Shown: positions 22,765-32,195 of the stretch, one piece after another | How the letters are laid out: the number at the start of each line of letters is the position of its first letter | How positions within the stretch are numbered: the stretch's first letter is position 1 | Assembly (NCBI RefSeq): GCF_022206305.1 | Contig: NZ_JAKOIW010000033.1 | Location: forward strand, 1-38,538 | From: Gordonia sp. 'Campus' | GTDB lineage: Bacteria > Actinomycetota > Actinomycetes > Mycobacteriales > Mycobacteriaceae | Reading direction: 5' to 3' | DNA: 38,538 nt | The notes under the pieces: model-generated | The model's database searches: none | Seen by the model: only the letters and a program-made list of their open reading frames with translations | What the model was told of the DNA's origin: nothing | Position numbers and translations under genes: made by a program

Positions 22765-24231
22765 TCAGGCGGGGCGGGCGTCGCCGACCGCGTCGGGCGG
22801 CGCGCACGTCGTCCGGGTGTAGGCCGACAGTGGCAACCCGCTGCCCTCGGTGGCGAGTACGCGCAGAACCGACGAATAGGTCGCGACGAATCCCCGGATG
22901 CTGTCGTCGGCGGGATCGTGACCGGGATAGCGCGCCGACAGGGTCATTCCGCTGGGCACCCGCGCGATCCACATGTAGACCTCGCGGTCCGATCGCGAAC
23001 TGCCGCGCAGGATCTGGGCGCGTGCGGCGTCCCATTCGGAAGCGCCCGGGACATGCCGGACATCGAGGTAGGACACCACGAACTCGGGTTCGCCCGCAGT
23101 GCCCAGCAACTCGACGATCCGTTGATAGGGGAACGCGGGGAGGTGCCGCACGGCGTCGATGCCGGCTGCGGTGGCGGCGAGCGCGTCGTCGAAAGTGACC
23201 GCCGCGGTCAGGTCGATCTCGAGGGGTGCGAGCCCGACGTACCATCCCACCGAGCCGGCGTACCGGGCTTCGTGGCGCGTGTGCATCGGCATCGTGACGC
23301 GCAGGGTGTCGCGTCCCGTCATCTCGCGGTAGGTGACGGCGAGGGCGGCGAACACCGCGGTCTTCGTGCCGTGACCGGCCGCGCGGGATGTCGCGCTGAG
23401 GAACGCCGCCGACTCGTCGGTCGCCACGAACTCCGAGACCCCTCGCTGACGCGGAGCACGGCGCGGCTCGCCCGTCTCGAGGCGGGGCCGCACCAGCGGT
23501 AGCCCGAACTCGGGGTAATCCTCGGACCGGTCCAGGAATCCGCGCCAGCGTGCGACGGCCGGGTGATCGACGGTGAGGCCGCGTCCGATCGTACGGTCGT
23601 GGGCACTGAAGTCGAGATGACTGCCGACGGCAGGCAACGCGGCGTCCAGCCCTTCCCGGGCGGTGAGGTACAGATGTCGGATCTCGCTCATGCTCAACAG
23701 GATCGAATAGGCGTCCATCACCATGTGGTCGGCGGCGAAGACCACGGCGAAGCCGTCCCGGCCGGTGGTGGCGATGGTGGCGATGAGGCAGTGCGGCCAG
23801 CGGGTGGGCGCGAGACGGGCGCCGAAGGTCTCGGTGAGCAGTGCGGTCACGGATTCGGGAGTGGCCATGTCGCCGACCACGTCGTCTCGGACATCGAGGT
23901 GCTGTCCACGATAGGTGCGCCGCGGTGGGTCGGGGTCGCCCACCTCCGCGTCGATTCCGGAGCGGAGCGCCTCGTGTCGGGACAGCCAGGTGCGCAGGCA
24001 TGACCTCAGGGCATCCGGATCGTAGAATGCGTCGATCTCGAAAATCGCACCGAGCCAGCAATTCTCGGCTTGCTCGGTTCCCGCTGACGAACGGGTAGCG
24101 AGGGCCGCCTGGTCGTGGGTGAACGGTCGTCGATCTGCCTGCCAACCCGCCGGGTCTGCATCGGTGGTCGGAGTCCAGAGGGTCACGGTGCCCGCGGGCA
24201 CCGGATAGTCGGACAGCTCGGTGAACTTCAT
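22765..24231 (-). CDS. PapA/condensation-type acyltransferase 3
   Basis: 488 residues, first gene of the minus-strand acyltransferase trio. The catalytic motif is ADHMVMDAYS with H169 and D173. The core block is VGWYVGLAPLEI, and MPMHTRHEARYAG is shared with paralogue 1 (FPMHTRRDEQW). The N-terminal tail before about residue 45 is longer than in the other copies. It is divergent from the ABC exporter operon across a 715-bp gap. Three catalytically intact copies in a row suggest successive acylation of different positions of one glycolipid (inference). Confidence 0.85.
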   Translation of the reverse strand: MKFTELSDYPVPAGTVTLWTPTTDADPAGWQADRRPFTHDQAALATRSSAGTEQAENCWLGAIFEIDAFYDPDALRSCLRTWLSRHEALRSGIDAEVGDPDPPRRTYRGQHLDVRDDVVGDMATPESVTALLTETFGARLAPTRWPHCLIATIATTGRDGFAVVFAADHMVMDAYSILLSMSEIRHLYLTAREGLDAALPAVGSHLDFSAHDRTIGRGLTVDHPAVARWRGFLDRSEDYPEFGLPLVRPRLETGEPRRAPRQRGVSEFVATDESAAFLSATSRAAGHGTKTAVFAALAVTYREMTGRDTLRVTMPMHTRHEARYAGSVGWYVGLAPLEIDLTAAVTFDDALAATAAGIDAVRHLPAFPYQRIVELLGTAGEPEFVVSYLDVRHVPGASEWDAARAQILRGSSRSDREVYMWIARVPSGMTLSARYPGHDPADDSIRGFVATYSSVLRVLATEGSGLPLSAYTRTTCAPPDAVGDARPA

Positions 24232-24946
24232 GTTGCGTGGTCCATGCGTGGGTCATCCGTTCCCGGGCCGACAAGCACACCATGCACTGACGGCATGGCC
24301 CCCCGGCCCCATGAGTTCTATTCTGAGACAACAGAATCGCGCGTACTCCGATGCACACGCACGGCCGGGACGGATGCTCGCCGAGGGGTGCCCTCGAGAC
24401 CATTCGGATGTGTCGGAGCCGCCTGCGTCCATAGCGAGACTAAGTGCATTGCCGGGCAATCCGCATGGCCAGTGGCGGGTGACCTTGATCACCTGGATAC
24501 CGCCGGAGTGGGACACGGCTCGATTCGTGGGGCCGTGGATAAGTAATTGCGGCAGTGGTGATTTCGACCATCGGCGGGCGACGCGGGCGGCCTTCGATTC
24601 CGACCGGTTGCATTCGTGTAAACACCCGATGACACGTCCGTCGGCGACTCGGCCGGGGATGATCGCGAAAAGCGCGGTCGTGCAGCGGATTCACCGAAAA
24701 GTGTTGGCTTGCTTGCCTGAAACATCGACCCGCGTGTGCCTTGCGGGCCGCGATGGGCTCGCCTACCGTGAGCCGGAGTGGGCGAACCGGACATGGTGCC
24801 GGCGTATCAGGACGCACCAAGGCGACCCGTGTGGGCGGATGTCACTGTCAGGCAAAGTCATTTGGCTCCGGCTTCACCGCTCGTGGTGCGGTTCGCGTCA
24901 ACGTATGTCCTCAGCACGCACGTTCTCAGCAAGCATCGGGGGTGCC
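24232..24946. other. 715-bp divergent regulatory region between acyltransferases and ABC exporter
   Basis: No protein-coding frame of convincing character was found. The frame joined to the ABC ATPase is rich in Arg/Cys/Trp and has no family similarity that I recognise. Base composition is less GC-biased than the genes. Inverted repeats: ATTCTG/CAGAAT (24320-24325 and 24332-24337) and GGTGA/TCACC (24478-24482 and 24489-24493). It must hold the two divergent promoters of the putative glycolipid locus and is unusually long for this genome, so a small RNA or leader element cannot be excluded. Confidence 0.6.
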
Positions 24947-25960
24947 ATGTCATCGATCGTCCCGGCCATCGAGGCCTGCGGTCTGAGCAAGAACTTCCAC
25001 GGCACACCGGCCGTCGACGCGGTCGACCTCCACGTGCCCGCCGGCCGGGTCTTCGCCCTGCTGGGAACCAACGGCGCCGGGAAGACGACCACGGTGCGCA
25101 TGCTGGCGACGCTGCTGCGTCCCGATAGCGGCACCGCGCGCGTCTTCGGCCACGACGTGGTCCGGGAGGCGACCGCGGTGCGGTCGCTGATCGGGGTCAC
25201 CGGTCAATACGCCTCCGTGGACGAGGACCTCACGGCACGCGAGAACCTGATGATCTTCGGGCGGCTGGTCGGGTCGTCTCGTCGGCGGGCGCGCATACGT
25301 GCCGACGAACTCCTCGAGGAGTTCGGTCTCGCCGCGGTGGCGACCCGGCGCGTCGGGCACTTCTCCGGCGGTATGCGCCGACGACTCGATCTGGCGGCGT
25401 CACTGATCACCCGCCCGCGCCTGCTCTTCCTCGACGAGCCGACCACCGGACTCGATCCCCGGACCCGTGCCCAGATGTGGCAGACCGTGCGCGATCTCGT
25501 GGCCCGTGGCTCGACGGTGTTGCTGACCACCCAGTACCTCGACGAGGCCGACGAACTCGCCGATCACATCGCCGTCATGGACCGGGGCAGGGTGGTGGCC
25601 GACGGCACCGCCGACGAACTCAAGGCGGGTGTCGGCGACATGAGCGTCACACTCGCCCTCGCCGACGCGGGGGACCTGCCGGCCGCGGCATCGGTGTGCG
25701 CTCCGTTCACCACTCGCGGAGACGTCGCCGTCGAGGACGGGGTGCTGGTCCTCCCCATGGACGACCTCGACCCGCTCGCGGAAATGCTGACCGCACTGCG
25801 CGTCCGGGAGATCACACTGACGTCGGTGAACGTTGTGCGTCCGACCCTCGACGAGGTGTTCTTCGCGCTGACCGACGGCTCCGGCCACACCGGGTCGACA
25901 CCGGCCGGGTCGATGCAGGCCGGGTCGCCCCGGACCGAACCGACAGGAGTCGCGATATGA
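24947..25960 (+). CDS. DrrA-like ABC exporter ATPase
   Basis: 337 residues, daunorubicin-resistance (DrrA/CcmA-type) ATPase. Walker A is GTNGAGKTT (40-48), the signature is FSGGM (139-143), Walker B is LLFLDEPTTGLD (159-170), and the switch residue is Gln (TTQYLDEA) as is usual in this family. A C-terminal acidic domain follows (to about residue 310), with the block RPTLDEVFFALT. The tail repeats TPAGS/MQAGS from a 15-bp repeat. ATG 24947 has a G-rich stretch upstream. Its stop overlaps the permease start by 4 bp. It is probably the exporter for the glycolipid made by the adjacent enzymes. Confidence 0.92.
   Translation: MSSIVPAIEACGLSKNFHGTPAVDAVDLHVPAGRVFALLGTNGAGKTTTVRMLATLLRPDSGTARVFGHDVVREATAVRSLIGVTGQYASVDEDLTARENLMIFGRLVGSSRRRARIRADELLEEFGLAAVATRRVGHFSGGMRRRLDLAASLITRPRLLFLDEPTTGLDPRTRAQMWQTVRDLVARGSTVLLTTQYLDEADELADHIAVMDRGRVVADGTADELKAGVGDMSVTLALADAGDLPAAASVCAPFTTRGDVAVEDGVLVLPMDDLDPLAEMLTALRVREITLTSVNVVRPTLDEVFFALTDGSGHTGSTPAGSMQAGSPRTEPTGVAI
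25886..25945. repeat. 15-bp tandem repeat in the ABC ATPase C-terminus
   Basis: Diverged 15-bp units around the core CCGGGTCGAC/CCGGGTCGAT, head to tail, encode the repeats GSTPAGSMQAGSPRT. They keep the reading frame and end at the gene's C-terminus, past the conserved part of the protein. Confidence 0.6.
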
Positions 25961-26787
25961 CCACCGAGGCGGTGCGCGACACCCTGCTCGCCGACGGTGA
26001 CACCGCGGACGAGGCGCATGACAGGGTTCGGGTGGGGTCGGCGGTCATGCAGTCGTTGACCATGACGCACCGTGGCCTGTTGAAGATCAAACACAATCCG
26101 CAGCAACTCTTCGATGTGATCGTGCTGCCCATCGTCTTCACGGTCATGTTCTCGTCGATCTTCGGCGGTGCCATAGCAGGCGACGTCGTCGGCTACCTCC
26201 CGTTGCTCATCCCGGGGGTACTCGTGCAGGTGTGTGTCGCCGCTTCCGTCGTCACCGGCGTGCAGTTGCGGGAGGACCTCGATCGCGGGGTCTTCGACCG
26301 CTTCAAGTCTCTTCCGATCGCCCGGATCGCGCCCCTGGCAGGCGCACTGACGGCCAACACGATGCGCTACGTGGTCGCGTCGGCCATCACGGTGTGTGTG
26401 GGCGTGATCATGGGTTACCGGCCGGCCAGCCCCGTTGGGGTCGCGATCGCCTGCGTGCTGATCGTCGTGGTGGCCTTCGCTCTCAGTTGGGTCTTCGCGC
26501 TGCTGGGCGTACTCCTGGACAAGGCGTCGACGGTGCAGGGCGTCTCGATGCTGGTCCTCATGCCGATCACGTTCGTGTCCAACGCTCTCGTGCCGGTCGA
26601 CACCATGCCCGGCTGGATGCAGGCGTGTGCATCGGCCAACCCGGTGTCCCATCTCGTCTCTGCGGCACGCGGACTCGCGGCGGGCGAGAACGTGGGTGCC
26701 GACATCGCCTACACCCTCGTGGGCGCGGCGGCCATCCTCGCCGTCGTCGTGCCCGTGACCCTGCGCACCTACATGCGCCGGACCTGA
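25957..26787 (+). CDS. DrrB-like ABC-2 permease
   Basis: 276 residues, ABC-2 type membrane subunit with six predicted helices. The N-terminus is cytosolic and contains the family block TMTHRGLLKIKHNPQQLFD. It includes MLVLMPITFVSNALVPVDTMPGWMQ, where the NALVP motif is typical of DrrB proteins, and the signature RGL after HLVSAA. ATG 25957 overlaps the ATPase stop (ATGA), with AGGAG upstream. One permease gene only, so a homodimer with two ATPase subunits is expected. Export of lipids such as phthiocerol dimycocerosates by DrrABC is the closest known parallel. Confidence 0.9.
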   Translation: MTTEAVRDTLLADGDTADEAHDRVRVGSAVMQSLTMTHRGLLKIKHNPQQLFDVIVLPIVFTVMFSSIFGGAIAGDVVGYLPLLIPGVLVQVCVAASVVTGVQLREDLDRGVFDRFKSLPIARIAPLAGALTANTMRYVVASAITVCVGVIMGYRPASPVGVAIACVLIVVVAFALSWVFALLGVLLDKASTVQGVSMLVLMPITFVSNALVPVDTMPGWMQACASANPVSHLVSAARGLAAGENVGADIAYTLVGAAAILAVVVPVTLRTYMRRT

Positions 26788-26842
26788 TCGCGTCCGGCGC
26801 CATTCCACCAGACCCTTGTGACCCCGTGCAGGAGGACATTCC

Positions 26843-27757
26843 GTGAGCTCACCCGTTTCGGTGGCCGTCGGTCGGACCGACACCGCCACGCCGATCACCT
26901 TCTCGGTGGTCGTGCCGGTCTACAACGAGGAGGACACCATCGGTGACTGCCTCACGCGGCTGGTGGCGCAGCTCGACTCGATCACCGAGATCCTGGTCGT
27001 GGACAACAATTCAACCGACATGTCCCGAGCCGTCGTCGACCGGATGCGGTTGCGGCATGCCCAGATCCGGGTCGTCGACGAGACGCGTCAGGGACTCGTC
27101 CATGCCCGCAACGCAGGCCTCGACGCCGCGGTCGGTGACATAGTCGCGCGGATCGACGCCGACACCCGGGTTCCGGAACACTGGGCACGCACCGTCGTCG
27201 AGTTCTTCGAGACCGACCGGGAACACCGATGGGACGCGCTCTGTGGACGCGGTGAGGCCTACGACGTCCCGCTCGAGGGCAGGTTCGATCGCTGGAAGAC
27301 CCGGTTGCACCCGCTGAACCGTCTGCGCCGCGAGCGGGCCGTCAGCGAGATCCCCGTGCTGTACGGCTCGAACATGGTGTTGAGGCGCGAGACGTGGGCG
27401 ATGATCCGCGACCGGGTCAGCATGCGCCGGGACATCTTCGAGGATGTGGACATGGGGCTCTGTGTCGGCGACGCCGGGGGGCGCAACGCGTTTCTGCGTG
27501 GTCTGACCGTGGGGGTGTCGCCGCGGCGTATGGAGACCGGTATGCGCCCGTTCGTGCACTACATGAGCTTTCTGCCGCGAACCTTCTGGCTGCACCGGCG
27601 GTACGGCCTCGCGGCGGGGTCGGCTGCCGTCTACGTCCCGGCGGTCACGGTCGCTCATGCGCTGCGGCTCATGATGCTAAGGACATACGACCACCGCACG
27701 GGCCGGATCGATCCGCGGAATCTGTTGCGAGGTGGTCCTGATCGGGTTCTTCCCTGA
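26843..27757 (+). CDS. Family 2 glycosyltransferase
   Basis: 304 residues, GT-A fold. SVVVPVYNEEDTIG at the N-terminus binds the nucleotide sugar, the metal-binding DAD is at 105-107 (ARIDADTRVP), and FEDVDMG is the catalytic-base region. A hydrophobic stretch near the C-terminus (AAVYVPAVTVAHALRLMML) may anchor it to the membrane. The GTG start at 26843 has AGGAGG 6 nt upstream. It lies 55 bp after the exporter permease on the same strand and is convergent with a UGT-type glycosyltransferase, the two separated by a four-copy repeat. It likely adds a sugar to a lipid or oligosaccharide; the specificity is not visible. Confidence 0.88.
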   Translation: MSSPVSVAVGRTDTATPITFSVVVPVYNEEDTIGDCLTRLVAQLDSITEILVVDNNSTDMSRAVVDRMRLRHAQIRVVDETRQGLVHARNAGLDAAVGDIVARIDADTRVPEHWARTVVEFFETDREHRWDALCGRGEAYDVPLEGRFDRWKTRLHPLNRLRRERAVSEIPVLYGSNMVLRRETWAMIRDRVSMRRDIFEDVDMGLCVGDAGGRNAFLRGLTVGVSPRRMETGMRPFVHYMSFLPRTFWLHRRYGLAAGSAAVYVPAVTVAHALRLMMLRTYDHRTGRIDPRNLLRGGPDRVLP

Positions 27758-27861
27758 GCGTGAGCGGAATCCGTTGGGCACTGAGCGTGAGCGGAATCGG
27801 TTGGACACTGAGCGTGAGCGGAATCGGTTGAACACTGAGCGTGAGCGGAATCCGTGGAGCA
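27754..27861. repeat. 27-bp tandem repeat (4 copies) between convergent glycosyltransferase genes
   Basis: Four units begin CTGAGCGTGAGCGGAATC at 27754, 27781, 27808 and 27835, exactly 27 bp each, differing at a few positions. The first overlaps the stop codon of the GT2 gene. The last ends 7 bp before the stop of the convergent GT1 gene. No stable self-complementary arm exists within the unit, so it is not a set of terminator hairpins. Confidence 0.9.
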
Positions 27862-27868
27862 CTGTGTA

Positions 27869-29152
27869 TCAGCGGGTGACCGCCTCCACGATGTCGGCAG
27901 CGGAACGCACCGCCTCGGCGGCCGGGATCAGTCGGCCGCGGAGGTCGGCGGCCTCCTGCCGGAAGGCGGGCGCGAGGATCGTGTCGAGCGCTGCGACAAG
28001 CGAATCGACCGTCACCCGTGCCATCGGCAGCGAGGCGCCGACGTGAGCGTCGGTGAGCGCGCGGCCCCAGATCGGCTGGTCGGCGCCCTTCCAGGTGACC
28101 AGGGTCGGCAGCCCCGCCCGGAGTCCGGCCGCCACCGAACCCGCCCCGCCGTGGTGCACTGCGGCCCGGCACCGCGGCAGGATCGCATCGTGGTCGATGT
28201 GGCCGACGACGCGGACTCTGGACTCGGTGTCGGTGTCGGGCGCGGCCGCGTCGGCCATGAAGCCGCTCCATCCGCCGGAGACCAGCAGCCGGATGCCGAG
28301 GCGCTCCGCCGCCGATCGGAAGGCCTCGGCGAGGCGGTCCGGGTTCGCCGGCAGCATGCTGCCGAATCCCACGTACACCGGTGGGTCGCCCGCGTCCAGC
28401 CAGGTCCGGAGTTCGTCGTCGAGACCACCGTCACCCACGCCTGCTCGCTGGGTGGCGGCGAGCGTGAAGAATCCGACCAGCGGCCGGGCCGAACCCCACT
28501 GTCGGACTACATCTTCGAAGAGCGCCGGGTCATAGGCCTGGATCTCGGGTACACCGGTGCGCGCGATGAGCCCGGAGTACGGCGTCGACAGTGGTGGCAA
28601 CCCGAGGTCGGCCCGCAGGGTGTTCTCGGCGGCGCGGGTACCCAACCAGAGGGCGCGTTCGGCGGCACGCCAGCTCAGGTCGTTGATCACTGCCGGGGCG
28701 CGGACCCCCAGGTGGGCGAGGAGCGAGACCGAGCCGTTGCGTCTGATAGGGCAGTAGTGCAGCGGGATGTGCGGGATTCCCAGCACGGTCGAGACGTTGT
28801 GTGCGCGTTCCTGTCCCGCGCTGCTCGCCACGATCGCGTCGGCGTCACCGGCCACGTCGAGGAGTCTGCGTTGCATCTCCCGGCCACCGCGGACCGACAT
28901 CGCCGACACCGCACGGAGGCGGGTGCGCGGGTTGGGGGATCGCAGGTCGGCGCGGACCAGGTCGGAGTCGAGCAGTTCGCGGGTGCTCTCACCATAGGAC
29001 TCGGTGGGAATGCCTGCTCCCGAACAGAATTCGTACAGGTCGGGTGGGGCGGCGAGGGTCAGCGAGTGTCCACGCGCCATCAGTTCCGCCGCCAGGGCCA
29101 CGGCGGGTTGCGCGTCACCTCGACTGCCGTTGACCGCGATCACGAACCTCAC
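27869..29152 (-). CDS. UGT-type (GT1) glycosyltransferase A
   Basis: 427 residues, GT-B fold, similar in outline to mycobacterial glycopeptidolipid and phenolic glycolipid glycosyltransferases. The N-terminal acceptor domain begins VRFVIAVNGSRGDAQPAV and the C-terminal donor domain contains VHHGGAGS (around 332-339) and the DQP-W block at about 358. The GTG at 29152 is chosen because GGGAGG lies 7 nt upstream; the frame starts five codons earlier without a site. The sugar donor is not readable. It is divergent from GT1-B and convergent with the GT2 gene. Confidence 0.88.
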   Translation of the reverse strand: MRFVIAVNGSRGDAQPAVALAAELMARGHSLTLAAPPDLYEFCSGAGIPTESYGESTRELLDSDLVRADLRSPNPRTRLRAVSAMSVRGGREMQRRLLDVAGDADAIVASSAGQERAHNVSTVLGIPHIPLHYCPIRRNGSVSLLAHLGVRAPAVINDLSWRAAERALWLGTRAAENTLRADLGLPPLSTPYSGLIARTGVPEIQAYDPALFEDVVRQWGSARPLVGFFTLAATQRAGVGDGGLDDELRTWLDAGDPPVYVGFGSMLPANPDRLAEAFRSAAERLGIRLLVSGGWSGFMADAAAPDTDTESRVRVVGHIDHDAILPRCRAAVHHGGAGSVAAGLRAGLPTLVTWKGADQPIWGRALTDAHVGASLPMARVTVDSLVAALDTILAPAFRQEAADLRGRLIPAAEAVRSAADIVEAVTR

Positions 29153-29199
29153 TGTCGGACCTCCCACGTGCGTGTCGGATCGCGGAGTCGTCCCCGTCT

Positions 29200-29211
29200 C
29201 CGCCCGGGCGG
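29200..29211. promoter_or_regulatory. 12-bp GC palindrome in the divergent glycosyltransferase promoter
   Basis: CCGCCCGGGCGG is a perfect palindrome, midway between the divergent starts at 29152 and 29290. High GC content makes chance occurrence likely enough that it is only a candidate operator. Confidence 0.2.
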
Positions 29212-29289
29212 CGGCCGAACGGGACCGATTCTAGACACGACCCGTCGATGGTGCTCGCCGGCCGCGACGCGGCTATCGGGGTGGCGGGC

Positions 29290-30722
29290 ATGAGAATCGC
29301 GATGGTGGTCAACGGAACCCGGGGCGATGTGCAACCAGCGGTGGTGTTGGCCCATGCTCTCACCCGACGGGGACACGAGGTCCGAATCGGGCTCCCTCCC
29401 AACACGATGGGTCTGGTGGGAGAACTCACAGGCGAGACCGAGACCCCTGCGGCCCGCGTCCTCGATGTCCGTCCGCTCGGTCTCGACACCCGCGCGCATC
29501 TGGAGTCGGTGGCGCGCGCTCGCGAACGTGCGGGCCGAAACCCGGTGCGGCGCCTGCGTGTGTTGGCGGGGTTGCGCGACATCGGGTGGCACCAGCTGGT
29601 CGGGGACATGGCCGAGATCGTCGACGGCGCCGACGTGATCGTCACCGGACTCGTCACCGAACAACCCGCGGCGGCGTTCGCCGAGGCCGCCGGGGTACCG
29701 CTCGTCTCGGTGCATCACGCCCCGGTACGGCGGAACCGGCACGTCGGTCCGATGCCCGGGCAACTCCCGGGTCGCTCCGGCGTCGCCGTGAGATTCCAGT
29801 GGATGCTCGTCGATGCCGCGTTCGGCATCCTGACCCGCCGACGCGAGGCCCGGCTGCGGGTCGGACTGGGCCTGCCGAGGGTGTCGACGCCCTATGCGGC
29901 GCGCCTGCGTGCGATGCCGGGCGTCGAACTGCAGGCCTACGACCCGCTGTTCGGCGCCTCAGGCGACCCGCGGTGGGACGTCGACAGCCGGTTCCGGCGA
30001 CGCCCTTGTGTCGGCTTCTTCGGGGTTCCGGAGCGGAAGCCGTCCGATGCCCCGGGGTGCGGCGCGCCCGCCGGGCTGGCCGAGTGGCTCGACGCCGGCG
30101 ACGCGCCGATCTACATCGGTTTCGGGAGCATGCCGCTACGCAGGCCGGAACACGCACTCGCCGCGTTCGCCGAAGTCGGACGGAGGCTCGGTCGGCGGGT
30201 GTTGGTCTGTGCCGGCTGGAACGATGTGCCATCCGCGGCCGATGGCGCCGCAGGACCCGACGACCTCCGGATCGAGGCACATGTCGATCACGGCACCGTG
30301 CTCTCCCGGTGTGCGGTGGTCGTGCACCACGGCGGGGCCGGCACCACCGCTGCGGCACTCCGCGCCGGAACTCCGTCGGTGATCTGCTGGTACGGCTCGG
30401 ACCAGCCGTTCTGGGGTGCACAGCTGACACGCCTGCGGGTCGGTCGCGCGATGCCGATGACCGCCGCCGCGGGCGACCTCGATGTCGATCGCATCGTCGC
30501 CGCTGTCGGGGAGATGCTCGCACCCGAGGTCGCCGAGCGCGCCCGGCGGCTCGGCGAATCCCTCATCGGTCACGACGAAGCGGTCGGACGAGCCGTGCGC
30601 GAGATCGAACGACAGGTGCCGAGCTCGTCGGGAGAGGGGAGTCTGCCGCGGGTGGACCGTGCCCGGCGATGTCATCGCATCCGCGCGTACCGGCGCGGAC
30701 CGAAGTGGAGGTGGATGTATGA
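29290..30722 (+). CDS. UGT-type (GT1) glycosyltransferase B, 3' end disrupted or unclear
   Basis: GT-B glycosyltransferase homologous to GT1-A and GT1-C. It begins MRIAMVVNGTRGDVQPAVV; the donor-domain hallmarks are VVHHGGAGTT and DQPFWGA. Homology ends near base 30617 (DEAVGRAVREIERQV). In its own frame there is no stop there. The frame stays open through the whole next gene to a TGA at 32197-32199. In a neighbouring frame a TGA at 30720-30722 overlaps the next start codon (ATGA), the junction style of this genome, so a small indel between about 30600 and 30720 (or loss of the stop codon) is likely. The end given is that junction. ATG 29290 is preferred; an earlier in-frame start at 29248 is possible. 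Confidence 0.75.
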
Positions 30723-32158
30723 CGACGACGCAGTGGCACACGGGACACTCCGACGGCGGGAAGGTCGCCGCCGGCGAGCGCCTCGCGTCCGAGGACGCCA
30801 CGTTCTGGTTCGTGACACCCGCGCTCGGGTGGTCGGTGGTCCTCCAGATCGTGTGGGTTCTCGAGGACGAGGTCTCGTTGGAGGCCTTGACCGCCATGAA
30901 CGCGGCGCTCGGTCGTGGACGACTGCACCGCATGCTCGTGCCCCCGGCGGTGGTCGGGGCCCGTCCGTGCTGGGTCGATGCACCGGACAGTCCTCAGCTC
31001 GTCGCCGACACCCGTCCGGTGGCGGAGGCCGACATCGACGCGTGGGCGACCGCCGAGATGTCGACGGTCCCGCTCGACGCCGAGGGGGCGCGGTGCTGGC
31101 GTCTGCGGGCGGCCCCCACCGAGGGCGGCGGCACGGTGGTGTCGCTGTGCACGCTGCATGTGGTGACCGACGGACGCGGGATGCTCGCGGCGGCCGCCGA
31201 GGCCGCGGCAGCCTCGGGCGTACCACTGACCACGCCGACGGTGTCGTCGATGCCTGTCGCGGCCGCCCGTCGATCCGCGAGCGGGACGACCGACCCGGTC
31301 CCGTCGGCCGGGTGGCGGCGCCGGCGCAGGGCCGACCTCGCCGATGCCGGATCGCAGGCCCTGGCGGTCATCACGGGTCTGGTACGCGCGGCGTCGGAGC
31401 ACCGCAAGAGTGCCGGAGGAGAACCCGACCCGCGTGGGGTCCGCCCGCCGATCGCCGAACGATCTCCGGCGGCACGATCCACGTGGGCCACGGCGACGAT
31501 CCCGGCCGCGGAGTGGGACCGGGTCGCCGCCGAGCACGACGGCACGTCGAACACCATGTTCATCGCCGTCGTCACCGGCCTGCTCCGATCCAGCGGTCAC
31601 GCGCCGCCGCCGACGCCGATCAAGGTCGGCGTCCCCGTCGACCGTCGCGAGGGGGAGGAGGACACCCGATCGAACGCGATCGCGGGAGTGTCGGTGTTCC
31701 TCACCGACGACCCGGTCGCCGGTGGCGATCTCGGTGGCATCCGCGCCGCCTGCAAGGCAGCGTTCGTCCGGCTGTCGGAGGGTCGGCGCGCACCGCACAT
31801 CCATCTCCGGCCGCTGGCCTGGTTCCTGCCGCCGTCGGTCATCGTCAAGGTCGTCAGCGCGGGAAACGGTATGCCGGATGCAGTGATCTCCAACCTCGGC
31901 GAGGTTCCTCCGGAGGCGATGGTCATCGGTGGGCTGCCCGTACGCAAGATCGCCTTCCGCGGGATGGCGCAGGGCGTCGACCCGACGGCCGAGCACCGGT
32001 TCGGCGACGGTGTCCAGTCGTGGCTGGTACGCAGCCGGGATCAGGTGACCTTCACCGTCCTCGGTTGCGACGAGACGACTTTCGCGACCGACGCCGTGCT
32101 GGCCGACCTCCTCGATCGCGAACTCGCTGCCTGGGGCCTGCCCCACGAGATCTGGTGA
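30719..32158 (+). CDS. HxxxD acyltransferase (WS/DGAT-like) D
   Basis: 479 residues. The catalytic HxxxDG is in CTLHVVTDGRG with H147 and D151. The C-terminal half has VISNLGEVPPEAM, resembling the SN-x-G block of wax ester synthase/diacylglycerol acyltransferases, and the whole is paralogous to the following gene. Residues 185-240 are a low-complexity linker. ATG 30719 has GGAGG 7 nt upstream. It probably adds an acyl chain to a sugar built by the flanking glycosyltransferases. A longer frame from 30482 is antecedent noise from the GT1-B gene. Confidence 0.83.
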   Translation: MTTTQWHTGHSDGGKVAAGERLASEDATFWFVTPALGWSVVLQIVWVLEDEVSLEALTAMNAALGRGRLHRMLVPPAVVGARPCWVDAPDSPQLVADTRPVAEADIDAWATAEMSTVPLDAEGARCWRLRAAPTEGGGTVVSLCTLHVVTDGRGMLAAAAEAAAASGVPLTTPTVSSMPVAAARRSASGTTDPVPSAGWRRRRRADLADAGSQALAVITGLVRAASEHRKSAGGEPDPRGVRPPIAERSPAARSTWATATIPAAEWDRVAAEHDGTSNTMFIAVVTGLLRSSGHAPPPTPIKVGVPVDRREGEEDTRSNAIAGVSVFLTDDPVAGGDLGGIRAACKAAFVRLSEGRRAPHIHLRPLAWFLPPSVIVKVVSAGNGMPDAVISNLGEVPPEAMVIGGLPVRKIAFRGMAQGVDPTAEHRFGDGVQSWLVRSRDQVTFTVLGCDETTFATDAVLADLLDRELAAWGLPHEIW

Positions 32159-32195
32159 AGCCCATGCCGAATGCCGAAACGAGTGAGGAGTGCGA

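Noticed and set aside
24221..24946. N-terminal extension of the ABC ATPase
   Set aside because: The residues encoded upstream of 24947 are Arg/Cys/Trp-rich without similarity to the family, while ATG 24947 begins exactly at the normal N-terminus of DrrA-type proteins.
27754..27861. CRISPR array
   Set aside because: The units are contiguous without unique spacers and no cas gene is present.
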